Origin: Paludibacter sp.
GTDB taxonomy: Bacteria > Bacteroidota > Bacteroidia > Bacteroidales > Paludibacteraceae
Assembly (NCBI GenBank): GCA_028710415.1
Contig: JAQTUE010000018.1
Location: 62,001-126,000, forward strand
Length of the DNA: 64,000 nucleotides
Reading direction: 5' to 3'
Every line of letters begins with the position of its first letter. Position 1 is the first letter of the stretch. The translations under genes and the position numbers were made by a program. Below are positions 50,101 to 58,652 of the stretch, one piece after another. Below the pieces are notes generated by a model. That model saw only the letters and a program-made list of their open reading frames with translations. It ran no database searches and was not told where the DNA came from.

Positions 50101-50755
50101 ATTCCTTATTTGCCAGGATAAGCTCGGCTGCCCGTTTTTCTTTCTCTTCATTCTGAAACAACAATTCCTTATTGGCAAGAATTAATTCAGCAGCACGTTT
50201 TTCTTTTTCATCATTCTGAAAAGCCAGTTCTTTATTGGCAATGATTAATTCAGCGGCACGTTTTTCCTTCTCCAACACATGGAAAGCCAGTTCATTATTT
50301 GCAATAATCAATTCAGCTTCTTTCTTTTCTTTCTCCTGATGTTGCAACAATAATTCGTTGGTCTTTTTATACAATTCTACAAAAACGGCCACTTTTGCCC
50401 GTAAGATTTCAGAAGATAGCGGTTTAATCATATAATCAACGGCACCTGCCTGATATCCTTTCGATATTTGCAAAGAATTATCCATGCTAGCCGTTAAAAA
50501 GATAATAGGAATATTCTTAATCTTTTCAATTTTGTGAATTCGTTCAATCGTTTCAAACCCATCCATTTCAGGCATTTGAACATCCATGAGTATGATAGCA
50601 AAATCCTGATCGTGACTAAGAATGTTTAATGCTTCCTGTCCTGATTTTGCTTTCACACAGATATAATTTTCATTGGAAAGAATTACTTCTAAGGCAAATA
50701 AATTTTCAGCCCTATCGTCTACCATTAATATCTTATGACGGTCATTTTCTTTCAT
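47177..50755 (-). CDS. Hybrid histidine kinase with 12-unit coiled-coil repeat, two PAS domains, two receivers and HPt
   Basis: 1192 residues, with no membrane segment, so it is cytoplasmic. In order: receiver (8-125, Asp58), a run of twelve 21-residue repeats EKEKRAAELIIADKELLFQT (141-392) that must form one long coiled coil, two nearly identical PAS domains (about 415-525 and 530-645), a helical linker, HisKA with His696 (SNMSHEIRTPMN), HATPase (about 795-912; HQIILNLVSNAVKF, GGTGLGLAI), a second receiver (about 934-1050, Asp985) and an HPt domain with His1127. The full phosphorelay His-Asp-His lies in one chain. Stand-alone receivers nearby would take the phosphate. The PAS ligand is unknown. 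Confidence 0.93.
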   Translation of the reverse strand: MKENDRHKILMVDDRAENLFALEVILSNENYICVKAKSGQEALNILSHDQDFAIILMDVQMPEMDGFETIERIHKIEKIKNIPIIFLTASMDNSLQISKGYQAGAVDYMIKPLSSEILRAKVAVFVELYKKTNELLLQHQEKEKKEAELIIANNELAFHVLEKEKRAAELIIANKELAFQNDEKEKRAAELILANKELLFQNEEKEKRAAELILANKELAYQNEEKEKRAAELILANKELIFQNEEKERLAAELIIADKELAYQTKEKQKRADELVIADIELAYQTEEKEKRAAELKIADKELLFQTGEKEKRAAELIIADKELLYQTGEKEKRAAELIIADKELLFQTEEKEKRAEELILADKELAYQIEEKEKRAAELVIADKELILQSLEKERREIANKELEAFSYSLKLASQYSLSLIEASLDPLVTINTEGKITDMNEALANITGMTREELHGTDFFDYFTEPQMAREVYQEVFAKGSVADSPLTVRHKEGKLTDVLFNGSVYKDGNGNVLGVVVVARDVTAQKLLSQYSLSLIEASLDPLVTISTEGKITDMNQATVDIIGMTREELTGTDFFDYFTEPQMAREVYQEVFAKGSVADSPLTLRHKDGKLTDVLFNGSVYKDGRGNVLGVVIVARDITNQKRIATELTEAIVFAEMATEIAEVAKNKAESSTLIAENAVKAKQQFLSNMSHEIRTPMNAIIGFTKVLLKTELSHKQKEYLTAIKLSGDALIVLINDILDLAKVDAGKMTFEQVPFKMSVSIAAMLHLFETKIWEKNLQLIKEYDERIPEVLLGDPVRLHQIILNLVSNAVKFTSNGSITVSVKLLNEDQEKVSIEFSVKDTGIGISESKKETIFDNFQQATSGTSRLYGGTGLGLAIVKQLVEPQGGTISVSSKLDEGSNFSFILSFLKTNQDAEVEIETSEVDSENNNIRVLVVEDIPLNQLLMKTLLDDFGFERDIAENGKIAIEKLKEKQFDIVLMDLQMPEMNGFEATDFIRNRMHSEIPIIALTADVTTVDLAKCKAVGMNDYIAKPVDERILYSKIVALAKKTSHLKSNDRDVFDVTEKEHLKYTNLDYLSKRTKSNPKLMMEMISLYLEQTPPLINAMKKGFLNNDWIQLHAAVHKMIPSFSIMGINVDFENMARKVQEYSGTLQQSDTIKNMVTQLETVCTRACEELEIEFNNIKNTNE
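49580..50335 (-). repeat. 63-bp tandem repeat coding for 12 coiled-coil units
   Basis: Twelve in-frame 63-bp units code for residues 141-392 of the hybrid kinase. Copies 2-5 carry ANKEL and 6-12 carry AD(K/I)EL, so the array seems to have expanded in two blocks. A partial thirteenth unit follows. Confidence 0.92.
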
Positions 50756-50850
50756 TATAAACTATAGTTTACTTCAGGTTATTTTATATTTTCTCGATTC
50801 GTTGAACAACTATCGAATTACTACATTGAAACAATTATCAAATCTGGAAA

Positions 50851-53800
50851 TCAGTTGCTCAACCAGACTCTCATTAATGACAACAAGCGGTCTACATCAA
50901 TAGGTTTCGTAATATAATCGTTAGCACCAGCGTCAATACATTTTTGTTTATCGTCTTTCATGGCTTTTGCTGTCAATGCTATGACCGGTAATTTTTTAAA
51001 CACCGGTTGTGCCCGAATCCCTCTCATGGCTTCGTAGCCGTCCATTTCAGGCATCATGATATCCATTAATACCATATCAATGTCCGGATAAGTATTCAAC
51101 AGTTCCAGGGCAATGAGTCCATTTTCAGCCTTCAACACTTCCATGCCACGTTCCTGCAATATCTTGGATAACGCAAATATGTTTCTGGAATCATCATCAA
51201 CAACCAATATCTTTTTTGCATGGAACACAGTTTCTTTATCATACAGATTGGTTATAATCAACTGATTTGATTCCGGCATATTACTGATGGTCCTGTGAAG
51301 GAAAAGAGCCGTTTCGTCCAACAACCGTTCTTCCGATTTTACACCTTTAATAATTATACTGTCAGCATATTTTTGTAGTTCCTCATTTTCTTCCTTTGAA
51401 AGTTCCTTGCCCGTATAGACAATTATAGGAGGCAGTTTTTTGTTCTTCGTTTTTTCTAACTCATGGATAAATTCAAACCCAGTCATATCGGGTAAACCCA
51501 GGTCCAGGATAATACAATCAATGTGATGATTCCTGAAAACATCCAGGGCTTCTTTCCCGTTACATGCTTCTAAACATTTCACATCGCCGGTTCCAATTAG
51601 TAACCGGATTGCTTTCCTGGAATTCTCGCTGTCTTCAATAATCAGCAGGTTTTTTATTTTTCGGTTTATAAAATTTTCTATCCTGTCAAATGCACTTTCC
51701 AGGTCATTTTTATCCAGAGGTTTCATTAGGTATTCAATGGCACCCTCATTCATGGGTAACAAGGTAGGTTCCTTTGCTGAAATAACATGAACAGGTATAT
51801 GCCTTATTGCCGGATTTGCTTTTAATTCCAGCAACACTTCATTTCCATTCATCCCGGGCAGTCCCAAATCAAGTAGAATTGCCTTTGGTTTATATTTTAA
51901 AGCAAGCATTAAACCGTCTTCTCCGGTTGATGCTGATAAACATTTGAATCCTTTCTTTTCGGCCTGCTTTAGAAGTATGGAAGCAAATATTAAATCATCT
52001 TCAATAATCAGGAGTACTTTATCTTCCCGTGTTATAGTATCCCTGTTATCATTTAATGCCGGATAATTCAGATAATTTGAATTGTAATCCATTTTAGGTT
52101 TAAATAAAACAGGTATTTCAATTGAATTTAGGCCCGCTATTTCTTGTTCAGGGAATATCTCAAGAGGAATAATCAACGAAAAGGTAGATCCTTCATTGAT
52201 TTCACTGGCCACAATAATTTCAGCACCTAATAACCTGGCCAGTTCACGGGAAATGGAAAGTCCTAATCCCGTTCCGCCATATTTTCTGGAAGTACCACCA
52301 TCAGCCTGCTGAAAAGCCTCAAAGATTGCCATCTGTTTATCTGCCTGGATACCAAGGCCGGTATCAGTGACCGATATTATTATAGTGCTTCCGGAATGCT
52401 TGTTTATGGTGATACCAATACTTCCTTTATCCGTAAATTTAATAGCATTGGATAACAGATTCTTCAATATCTGATTCAAGCGTTGTGAATCTGTACGTAT
52501 GAACTCCGGTAAATCGTTATTCAAGGTACAGGTCAGTGTCAACCCTTTTTGTTCTGCACTATGTTTAAAGTTGCGAATCAGGTTATCACCAAAAACAGGT
52601 AATGAAACATTTTCAATATTGATGGACATTTTTCCTGCTTCAATCTTTGATAGATCGAGCACTTCATTGATTAATACCAGCAGATCACAACCACTTTTAT
52701 AGATTATTTCAGCACATTCTACCTGAATACTATCCAGGTTTTTCTTTTTATTCTCAGATAAGTCTTTCGACAGGATAAGTAAACTATTCAAAGGGGTCCT
52801 TAATTCATGCGACATGTTGGCAAGAAACTCCGATTTATATTTGCTGCTTATTTCAAGTTGCTTTGTTTTCTTTTCAATATCATTTTTAGCTGCTTCAACT
52901 TCTGTATTTTTCTCCTCCAATGACTGGGTTTGTTCTTCCAGTTCTTCATTGGACATTTGCAGTTCCTCCTGTTGTTGTTTTAAGCTCTGGGTTTGTTCCT
53001 CCAGTTCTTCATTCATTTGTCTTAGTTCTTCCTGTTGGGATAAAAGTTCTTCGCTTTGTACCTGTGTTTCTTCGAGTAGTTCTAAAATTTGCTTTCTATC
53101 TGTTGCCGAATTGATACTGATCGCAATAATATCCATTGCATTATCGATAAATTCTTTTTCTGGTTCATTAAACTCAGTCAACCTGCCAATTTCAATGACC
53201 CCCAGCAGAACCCCTTCGAACAGAAAAGGAGTTATAAGCAGATGTTTTGGTTTGGTATCCAGAATCGATGACAGGATATGAACCTGGTCATCGGCAATGT
53301 AGGTTAAAGAGAGTTGTTTCTTTTCACTGGCTGCCTGTCCAATTAATCCTTCCTTGAGAGCAAACTTTTGTTTTATGCTGTCCGGCGACTTAAAAGCATA
53401 CTGTCCGCTAAGCTCCAGGGTTTTATTTTTATCATTAAACAGGTATACGGTTCCTAAGTTTGCTTTCAGGTAAGTACATAAAAAAAGAATAATCTGACCT
53501 GATAACTCATCAACATTTTTTATTCCGATTAATTTAGTATTTAATTGATTCTGTCCGTTTGTAAGCCAGCTATGTTTTTCATTTGCCTGTGTAGTATCGA
53601 GCAAAGACCTGGTCATTTTGTTTAATGCATTTCCTAAAGTATCTTTCTCCGATAAAGTTTTAATGTCAACTGTATAGTTTCCTCCGGCAATAGTATTAGC
53701 CTTTTCGGTGATATCGCGGAAACTCTCTTTCACACTGATCAGCGCATCAATGATAGGCTTTAGTTCGTCCTGATTAGTATCTTCCAGTTTATCATTTGCA

Positions 53801-54486
53801 AACTCACGGCTGGCTATCTTATCAGCTTCTTTGGCTATATTCGAAATCCGGTTGGTAATACTTTGGATGATCCAGTATGAAATAAGAATAACAAACAAGA
53901 TACTGGCTATTATTAGGACGATAATCAACGTTAATGCTGAATTATAATTCTGTTCGTTCTGAATTTTAGCATTCAACATACTTGTTTCATTTTTGAGAAC
54001 AAGTTTTTCCAAATCAGCAATAGCAGCATCCCTCACTTCTACTCCTTTCTCACTGGAAATCTTAAAGGCTGCTGCTTCATCATTTTTAATAGCTAAATAA
54101 ATAATTTTATTCAACTCGGGCTTAAAACTACCCCAACTATCAGTAAATACCTTCAGAATAATTTTTCCTTTTTCATCTACCAGTCCATCTAATTCATCGG
54201 TCTTTTTGTCTATGGAATCTAATGCCCGGTATATGCGGTCTTTATAATAGTCTTTTTTTACAGGATTTTTATCAAGGATAATATCTTTTTCGTACCTGGC
54301 AGCATCCAATACAGCAATCATTAATTCATTGGACAGGTTCACTTTCCTGGAGGAGACATCCACAATATTCAATAATCGTTGGTTGGATTCCGATAATTTA
54401 TTGATAGTGAAATAAGATATAAAGATAAGTAACATCAAAATGATGCTAAAACCTCCAATTAATTTACTCTTAACCGTTAAATTCAT
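50851..54486 (-). CDS. Membrane hybrid histidine kinase with GAF domain and three receivers
   Basis: 1211 residues. Two membrane helices (about 11-29 and 184-207) enclose a helical periplasmic sensor domain of about 150 residues of the 4-helix-bundle type. Then come HAMP (208-262), a second HAMP-like segment, GAF (about 316-462), a coiled coil with EELEEQTQSL repeats (463-550), HisKA with His560 (ANMSHELRTPLNSL), HATPase (665-780) and three receivers with Asp873, Asp995 and Asp1142. It overlaps the CheB-like gene by 4 nt. Hybrid kinases of this type with adjacent CheB/CheR genes are known from many bacteria, but the signal is unknown. Confidence 0.93.
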   Translation of the reverse strand: MNLTVKSKLIGGFSIILMLLIFISYFTINKLSESNQRLLNIVDVSSRKVNLSNELMIAVLDAARYEKDIILDKNPVKKDYYKDRIYRALDSIDKKTDELDGLVDEKGKIILKVFTDSWGSFKPELNKIIYLAIKNDEAAAFKISSEKGVEVRDAAIADLEKLVLKNETSMLNAKIQNEQNYNSALTLIIVLIIASILFVILISYWIIQSITNRISNIAKEADKIASREFANDKLEDTNQDELKPIIDALISVKESFRDITEKANTIAGGNYTVDIKTLSEKDTLGNALNKMTRSLLDTTQANEKHSWLTNGQNQLNTKLIGIKNVDELSGQIILFLCTYLKANLGTVYLFNDKNKTLELSGQYAFKSPDSIKQKFALKEGLIGQAASEKKQLSLTYIADDQVHILSSILDTKPKHLLITPFLFEGVLLGVIEIGRLTEFNEPEKEFIDNAMDIIAISINSATDRKQILELLEETQVQSEELLSQQEELRQMNEELEEQTQSLKQQQEELQMSNEELEEQTQSLEEKNTEVEAAKNDIEKKTKQLEISSKYKSEFLANMSHELRTPLNSLLILSKDLSENKKKNLDSIQVECAEIIYKSGCDLLVLINEVLDLSKIEAGKMSINIENVSLPVFGDNLIRNFKHSAEQKGLTLTCTLNNDLPEFIRTDSQRLNQILKNLLSNAIKFTDKGSIGITINKHSGSTIIISVTDTGLGIQADKQMAIFEAFQQADGGTSRKYGGTGLGLSISRELARLLGAEIIVASEINEGSTFSLIIPLEIFPEQEIAGLNSIEIPVLFKPKMDYNSNYLNYPALNDNRDTITREDKVLLIIEDDLIFASILLKQAEKKGFKCLSASTGEDGLMLALKYKPKAILLDLGLPGMNGNEVLLELKANPAIRHIPVHVISAKEPTLLPMNEGAIEYLMKPLDKNDLESAFDRIENFINRKIKNLLIIEDSENSRKAIRLLIGTGDVKCLEACNGKEALDVFRNHHIDCIILDLGLPDMTGFEFIHELEKTKNKKLPPIIVYTGKELSKEENEELQKYADSIIIKGVKSEERLLDETALFLHRTISNMPESNQLIITNLYDKETVFHAKKILVVDDDSRNIFALSKILQERGMEVLKAENGLIALELLNTYPDIDMVLMDIMMPEMDGYEAMRGIRAQPVFKKLPVIALTAKAMKDDKQKCIDAGANDYITKPIDVDRLLSLMRVWLSN

Positions 54487-55064
54487 TCTGATTTATCTTT
54501 ATTTTTATCTATCATGATCAATAACTTAACTATATCTTCCAACGGTAAAATATAATCAGGCTGAATGGTTTCTATTGCTATGGCCGGCATATAGGGTGAT
54601 TCTGCAGTTTCATGGTCCTGGATAATTGCTAATCCACCATATTCTTTTATCCTTTTAAGACCTTGCGAACCATCATTGTTTGAACCTGTAAGCACAACAC
54701 CAATGAGTTTCTCCTGATATGCTTCGGCAGCAGTTTCAAACAATACATCAATGGATGGCCTTGCAAAATTCACCCGTTCATCTACAGTTAATGAAAAAGT
54801 TTTATTCTTCTCAATCAACAAATGATAATTCGGAGGTGCAATATACACTTTCCCCTTTTCAATTATTTCTTTCTCATCCGCTTCCTTGATCTCCACATTG
54901 CTTTTATCGTTTAAAAGCTTTATCCATATGTTTTCTGAACGGGTCCCAATATGCTGTACTATAATAATCGGCGTACTGAATCCTTCGGGTAAAAGTGAAA
55001 ATAATATCTTCATCGCGTTCAATCCTCCAGACGAAACTCCGATTACAATGGCTTCATAATGCAT
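54483..55064 (-). CDS. CheB-type methylesterase domain protein (no receiver)
   Basis: 193 residues: only the catalytic domain of CheB, without the regulatory receiver. The active-site triad is visible as Ser11 (GVSSGG), His38 (IVQHIG) and Asp131 (LTGSNNDGSQG). CheB enzymes remove methyl groups from, or deamidate, glutamates in chemoreceptors. Here the target may be the adjacent hybrid kinase, whose coiled coil is rich in Glu and Gln. It abuts the CheR-like stop and overlaps the kinase start. Confidence 0.9.
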   Translation of the reverse strand: MHYEAIVIGVSSGGLNAMKILFSLLPEGFSTPIIIVQHIGTRSENIWIKLLNDKSNVEIKEADEKEIIEKGKVYIAPPNYHLLIEKNKTFSLTVDERVNFARPSIDVLFETAAEAYQEKLIGVVLTGSNNDGSQGLKRIKEYGGLAIIQDHETAESPYMPAIAIETIQPDYILPLEDIVKLLIMIDKNKDKSE

Positions 55065-55967
55065 TTAATACTTCTTTTTAAATATCCGTTGTTTATTCTC
55101 CAACACCGTATATTCCTCATGATAATCGGTAAACCGTAAACTTTCTTTGGTCCCTAAACATAATATGCCTCCGTTCATCAGGCTGTTATGAAATAATGTT
55201 TGTACTTTATTCTGTAATTTCCTGTCAAAATAAATAAGTACATTCCGGCATAATATCAGGTTTACTTCTGCAAACACACTATCGGTAACCAAATTATGAT
55301 TTGCCCAGACAATCTTAGTTTTCAGGGATTGATTCATAATGACATTATTATCATCCGCGGTATAATAATCAGAAAATGATTCTTTTCCTCCCGACAATTG
55401 ATAATTGGCTGTGTATTCTTTTATTAACCGGTTCGAAAAAATACCTTCTTTCGCTTGATTTAATACGTGCTGATTAAAATCAGTAGCATAAATTGTAGTC
55501 CGGCCTGCCAATCCTTCCTCCTGCAATACAATTGCCATAGAATAAGCTTCTTCTCCGGTAGAGCATCCGGCATGCCATATTTTTATAAATGGATAGGTTT
55601 TTAAAAACGGAATGACTATTTCGCGTAAGGATTTGTAAAAGCCTGGATCACGAAACATCTCGGTAACATTAATCGATAAGTCTTGTAACAGCATAGAAGC
55701 AAATGATTCGTCATTGAGTACCTGAGTCTGCATCTCAGAAATATCTTTCAATCCAGACATAACCAGCCGGGTCATAATCCGGCGTTTAACGTGTGCCTGT
55801 GAATACTGTCTGAAATCATATCCATATTTATCAGAAATTGCATTCAATAAATCAGATATTTTCACTTCATCTGTTCTTCTGTCTGTATAATTAGATTTTA
55901 ATGAGTCATTGCCATTTTCTATCAAATCGTTGGTGGAATGAGTCTCATCCATCTCTAAACCTTTCAT
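55065..55967 (-). CDS. CheR-type protein glutamate methyltransferase
   Basis: 300 residues; the first or the sixth methionine could be the start. The N-terminal helical domain (YSQAHVKRRIMTRLVMSGLKDISEM) is followed by the SAM-binding fold with IWHAGCSTGEEAYSMAIVL, IYATDFNQHVLNQA and VNLILCRNVLIYFD. CheR adds methyl groups to receptor glutamates. No chemoreceptor, CheA or CheW gene is seen in the window, so the modified protein is probably one of the two hybrid kinases. A 61-nt gap separates it from the upstream AraC-like regulator. Confidence 0.92.
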   Translation of the reverse strand: MKGLEMDETHSTNDLIENGNDSLKSNYTDRRTDEVKISDLLNAISDKYGYDFRQYSQAHVKRRIMTRLVMSGLKDISEMQTQVLNDESFASMLLQDLSINVTEMFRDPGFYKSLREIVIPFLKTYPFIKIWHAGCSTGEEAYSMAIVLQEEGLAGRTTIYATDFNQHVLNQAKEGIFSNRLIKEYTANYQLSGGKESFSDYYTADDNNVIMNQSLKTKIVWANHNLVTDSVFAEVNLILCRNVLIYFDRKLQNKVQTLFHNSLMNGGILCLGTKESLRFTDYHEEYTVLENKQRIFKKKY

Positions 55968-56028
55968 TGTATCTTTTTCAAAGAGCCCTTTTTATAGTAT
56001 CCTGATTCGATGGTTCTAAAATTATTGT

Positions 56029-56589
56029 TCAAATATCCTCAATCGAACTTCTTCGTTTGTCCTTAAGTTGTTTGAAATGCGATGGGGATAATCCGGTTAC
56101 CTTTTTAAATTGATTGGATAAATGGGCTACGCTGCTGTAGTTCATTTTCCATGCAATTTCCGTGATGTTCAATTCATCATAAATAATTAATTCCTTGATA
56201 CGTTCAATTTTATGATTGATTATAAAATGTTCAATGGTAGTCCCCTGGACTTCTGAAAATAAATTAGCCAGATAGGTATAATCGTGATTTAATTTCTCAC
56301 TCAGATAATCTGAAAAATTGGTTTTTATCATTTCATCGGAATGATGGATCATTTCAATGATCGTATTTTTAATCTTTTCAATTAAAACAGCCCTTTTATC
56401 ATCCATTAACTCCAGGCCGGAGTCGACTAAAGATGACTTCAGTTTTTCACGTTGATCCAGAGTAATCGTCTCCATAATTTCAACTTCACCTAAATCGACT
56501 ACTATAAAATGTAATCCAAGCTTTTTCAACTCTTCTTTAACCGCCATTTTACAACGGTTACTTACCATATATTTGATATATAACTTCAT
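56029..56589 (-). CDS. AraC-type regulator with HMA-like N-terminal domain (copy 1)
   Basis: 186 residues. Residues 1-65 read IKYMVSNRCKMAVKEELKKLGLHFIVVDLGEVEI...LVDSGLEL, the layout of a heavy-metal-associated (HMA) ferredoxin-like domain, but the usual CxxC is SxxC. A helical linker follows, then an AraC HTH pair (ERIKELIIYDELNITEIAWKMNYSSVAHLSNQFKKVTGLSPSHFK). Regulators of this short type are common in Bacteroidota and no ligand is known to me. The gene heads the operon with cheR, cheB and the kinases. It is a paralogue of the regulator at 57887. Confidence 0.88.
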   Translation of the reverse strand: MKLYIKYMVSNRCKMAVKEELKKLGLHFIVVDLGEVEIMETITLDQREKLKSSLVDSGLELMDDKRAVLIEKIKNTIIEMIHHSDEMIKTNFSDYLSEKLNHDYTYLANLFSEVQGTTIEHFIINHKIERIKELIIYDELNITEIAWKMNYSSVAHLSNQFKKVTGLSPSHFKQLKDKRRSSIEDI

Positions 56590-56725
56590 CAGGTATTTAT
56601 TTTAATTTTTTAAAAAATCGAAAAGTACAACGCCAAAAGCTTACTTACATGAAGTAAATTTAATCAAATTATTAATTTAATCGAACATAATCATTTCATA
56701 TTACATTTATAAAAGTATAATTGGT

Positions 56726-56765
56726 CAAAGATACGCACAAATGTCACTAAACAGTTACATAATTC
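56726..56765 (-). promoter_or_regulatory. Promoter region of regulator copy 1 with a single conserved half-site
   Basis: A TATCTTTG -7 box (minus strand, 56733-56726) lies 20 nt from GTTACATAATTC (56754-56765). The 20-mer GTTACATAATTCACACATTT is identical to that upstream of regulator copy 2. A second half-site at 21 bp is not evident. Confidence 0.55.
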
Positions 56766-56807
56766 ACACATTTTCTTAGTACTAGCAATTCAAGTATTAT
56801 TTTAACC

Positions 56808-56841
56808 AAAAAGGAGACCACCTCATGGCAGTCTCCTTTTT
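56808..56841 (-). terminator. Terminator of the frameshifted DUF3494 gene
   Basis: AAAAAGGAGAC and its complement GTCTCCTTTTT enclose a 12-nt loop. The sequence is related to the terminators after the other DUF3494 genes. Confidence 0.85.
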
Positions 56842-56858
56842 CGTAGATATTTTCTTAT

Positions 56859-57679
56859 TTATTGTGGAATAACAACAGTACTTTTTTGAAGAGTGACCGC
56901 TGTTTGTGCCAGCAACCTACCATTAATTGTAGCTCCTGTTTGAAGATTGATGGCAGTTTGACTTAATATATTTCCTTCAAAGTGACTGGTTGTACCTAAT
57001 GTTACAGATCCTGAAGTCTGCCAAAAGATATTTTTTGCCTGTGCTCCACCTGCTAAGGTGATTCTAACAGCAGAACTCATTTTCAGGGTTCCGGAAACCT
57101 GGAAAATAAAAATATCATTTGCTCCACCCGAAATGGTTATATTGGCTGGAATAACAACTGCTGAGTAAATTTATATAAACCGGGTGTCAATGTTTTGCCT
57201 CCGATATTTCCGGCACCTAAGTTTAGGAATTTAGGGTTTGAACGTCCGGCTGCATCTGTATAAGCAGTTTGCATGTTACTTACGGCTGTGGTCAACATAC
57301 TTGGATTTGTAATTCGGCATGGTAGTGGACCTGCAGCATCAACTGTAAAGATACTTCCACTTACTTCAGGGCATGTTAAGAGTATGGCAGCGCCGGTAAT
57401 AGGACTTGAACCTACATCACCAGTTACAGAGGATTTATAAACATCAGTTACTCCCGATTTTGAAAGTATTGCAAAAGAATTTGCAACTCCTAAATTTACT
57501 GTTGCCAATAAATTTTGCCCCTGAACCGGAGGAGCTGTTACGGTTCCTGTAGATTCTGATCCGGAATGATCTCCGGATGATTTCTTTGATGCCAGTCCAG
57601 AGTCTAATTGATTTGAACAACTGCTCATTAAGCCAACCAATAGCATGCTACTAATTGAAATTACATTTTTAAAGTTCAT
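56859..57679 (-). pseudogene. DUF3494 (ice-binding-like) lipoprotein gene A, broken by a frameshift
   Basis: From the ATG at 57679 the protein has a signal peptide with lipobox (LMSSC) and follows its paralogues through GGKTLTPGLYKFT. It then changes frame to QQLLFQPI and stops at 57137. The expected continuation (SAVVIPANITISGGANDIFIFQVSG...) is present in another frame and runs to a normal end at 56859. Comparison with gene C shows that one base is missing near 57165. No homopolymer lies there. Promoter, 5' element and terminator are intact. It is either a recent inactivation or a sequencing error. Confidence 0.85.
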
Positions 57680-57701
57680 ATAATTGTTTGTATAAATTTG
57701 T

Positions 57702-57781
57702 GACTTAATTATCACGCAGCAAAAGTAGAGGGTATCCCCAGGTGTTAAGTTACAAAACATTTAAAATTTGTTGCAAAAATC
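57702..57781 (-). promoter_or_regulatory. Conserved promoter of DUF3494 gene A
   Basis: On the minus strand the order is the direct repeat (plus-strand GTTACAAAACAT at 57749 and GTTGCAAAAATC at 57770, 21 bp apart), then the -7 box TACTTTTG (57727-57720), then the 13-mer TGATAATTAAGTC (57714-57702) at the expected transcription start. The repeat begins 22 nt beyond the -7 box. Confidence 0.8.
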
Positions 57782-57886
57782 ATACATTCAGGGAATCGGC
57801 ATATCAACTTGAGGTTCAAAAAAAATGAGTTTTATTCGCTGGTTGACGAACAAAACCCTTCAGTATCTTTTCAAAATTCATTTCTT

Positions 57887-58447
57887 TCAAACATCTTTTA
57901 TTACACCTCGTCTTTTGATCTTCATTTGTTTAAAATGATACGGAGAAAAACCTGTCGCTTTTTTAAATTGCAAATGTAAGTTTGCAACATTGCTAAAATT
58001 CAATCTTTGTGCAATCTCCAGGATGTCCAGATCTTCATAAATGATCAATTCTTTAATTCGCTCTATCTTGAGGTTCATAATAAATTTCTCAATTTTTATT
58101 CCCTGAACTTCCAGGAAAAAGCTTGATATTGATTTATAATCGAGATTGTATTTTTCACTTAAGAATTTCGAATAATTATTTTTTAAATTGTCGCCCGGCT
58201 TGTATATAATTTCAATCAACGTGTTAATAATACTATCAATTAAAATGGCTGTTTTGTCGTTCAACAATTCAAGTCCTGATTTGCGCAATTCAATTTTCAA
58301 CATCTCTGATTTCTCTTCCGAAATACTTTCCATAACCTCTATTTCACCAAATTCCATAAAAATGAAATGTAAACCTAGTTTTTTAAGTTCATCCCTGACC
58401 ACCATTTTGCAACGGTTACTGACCATATGTTTAATGTATATTTTCAT
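57887..58447 (-). CDS. AraC-type regulator with HMA-like N-terminal domain (copy 2)
   Basis: 186 residues from the ATG at 58447. An earlier ATG at 58468 lies inside the -7 box and is rejected. The layout is the same as copy 1: IKHMVSNRCKMVVRDELKKLGLHFIFMEFGEIEV (degenerate HMA motif, SxxC), linker, and AraC HTH pair (ERIKELIIYEDLDILEIAQRLNFSNVANLHLQFKKATGFSPYHFK). It stands between DUF3494 genes A and B and has the same promoter architecture as they do, so it is probably autoregulated and controls them. Confidence 0.88.
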   Translation of the reverse strand: MKIYIKHMVSNRCKMVVRDELKKLGLHFIFMEFGEIEVMESISEEKSEMLKIELRKSGLELLNDKTAILIDSIINTLIEIIYKPGDNLKNNYSKFLSEKYNLDYKSISSFFLEVQGIKIEKFIMNLKIERIKELIIYEDLDILEIAQRLNFSNVANLHLQFKKATGFSPYHFKQMKIKRRGVIKDV

Positions 58448-58465
58448 TCCATTTATTTCAATATG

Positions 58466-58527
58466 CAAAGATAAGTACTGAAATTTCCTTCATTGTTACA
58501 CAACATTGATAATGAGTTACATAATTC
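58466..58527 (-). promoter_or_regulatory. Conserved promoter of regulator copy 2
   Basis: Plus-strand GTTACACAACAT (58495) and GTTACATAATTC (58516) are 21 bp apart. The -7 box TATCTTTG (58473-58466) is 21 nt away, as in the DUF3494 genes. The TGATAATTAAGTC element is absent. Confidence 0.8.
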
Positions 58528-58600
58528 ACACATTTATATTCATTACAACTTATTGATAGACCCTGCATACCGATCAATCTTAGAAAGGATCAATTGAAAT

Positions 58601-58632
58601 AAAAAGAGGCATACCTTTCAGCAGCCTCTTTT
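58601..58632 (-). terminator. Terminator of DUF3494 gene B
   Basis: AAAAAGAGGC and GCCTCTTTT enclose ATACCTTTCAGCA. On the minus strand it ends in a U run. Confidence 0.8.
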
Positions 58633-58652
58633 AATCAATATATAAATAGATT

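Noticed and set aside
56859..57080. Separate 73-residue gene
   Set aside because: It is the C-terminal part of the frameshifted DUF3494 gene A, not an independent gene.
58448..58468. Longer N-terminus for regulator copy 2
   Set aside because: The earlier ATG lies inside the -7 promoter box.
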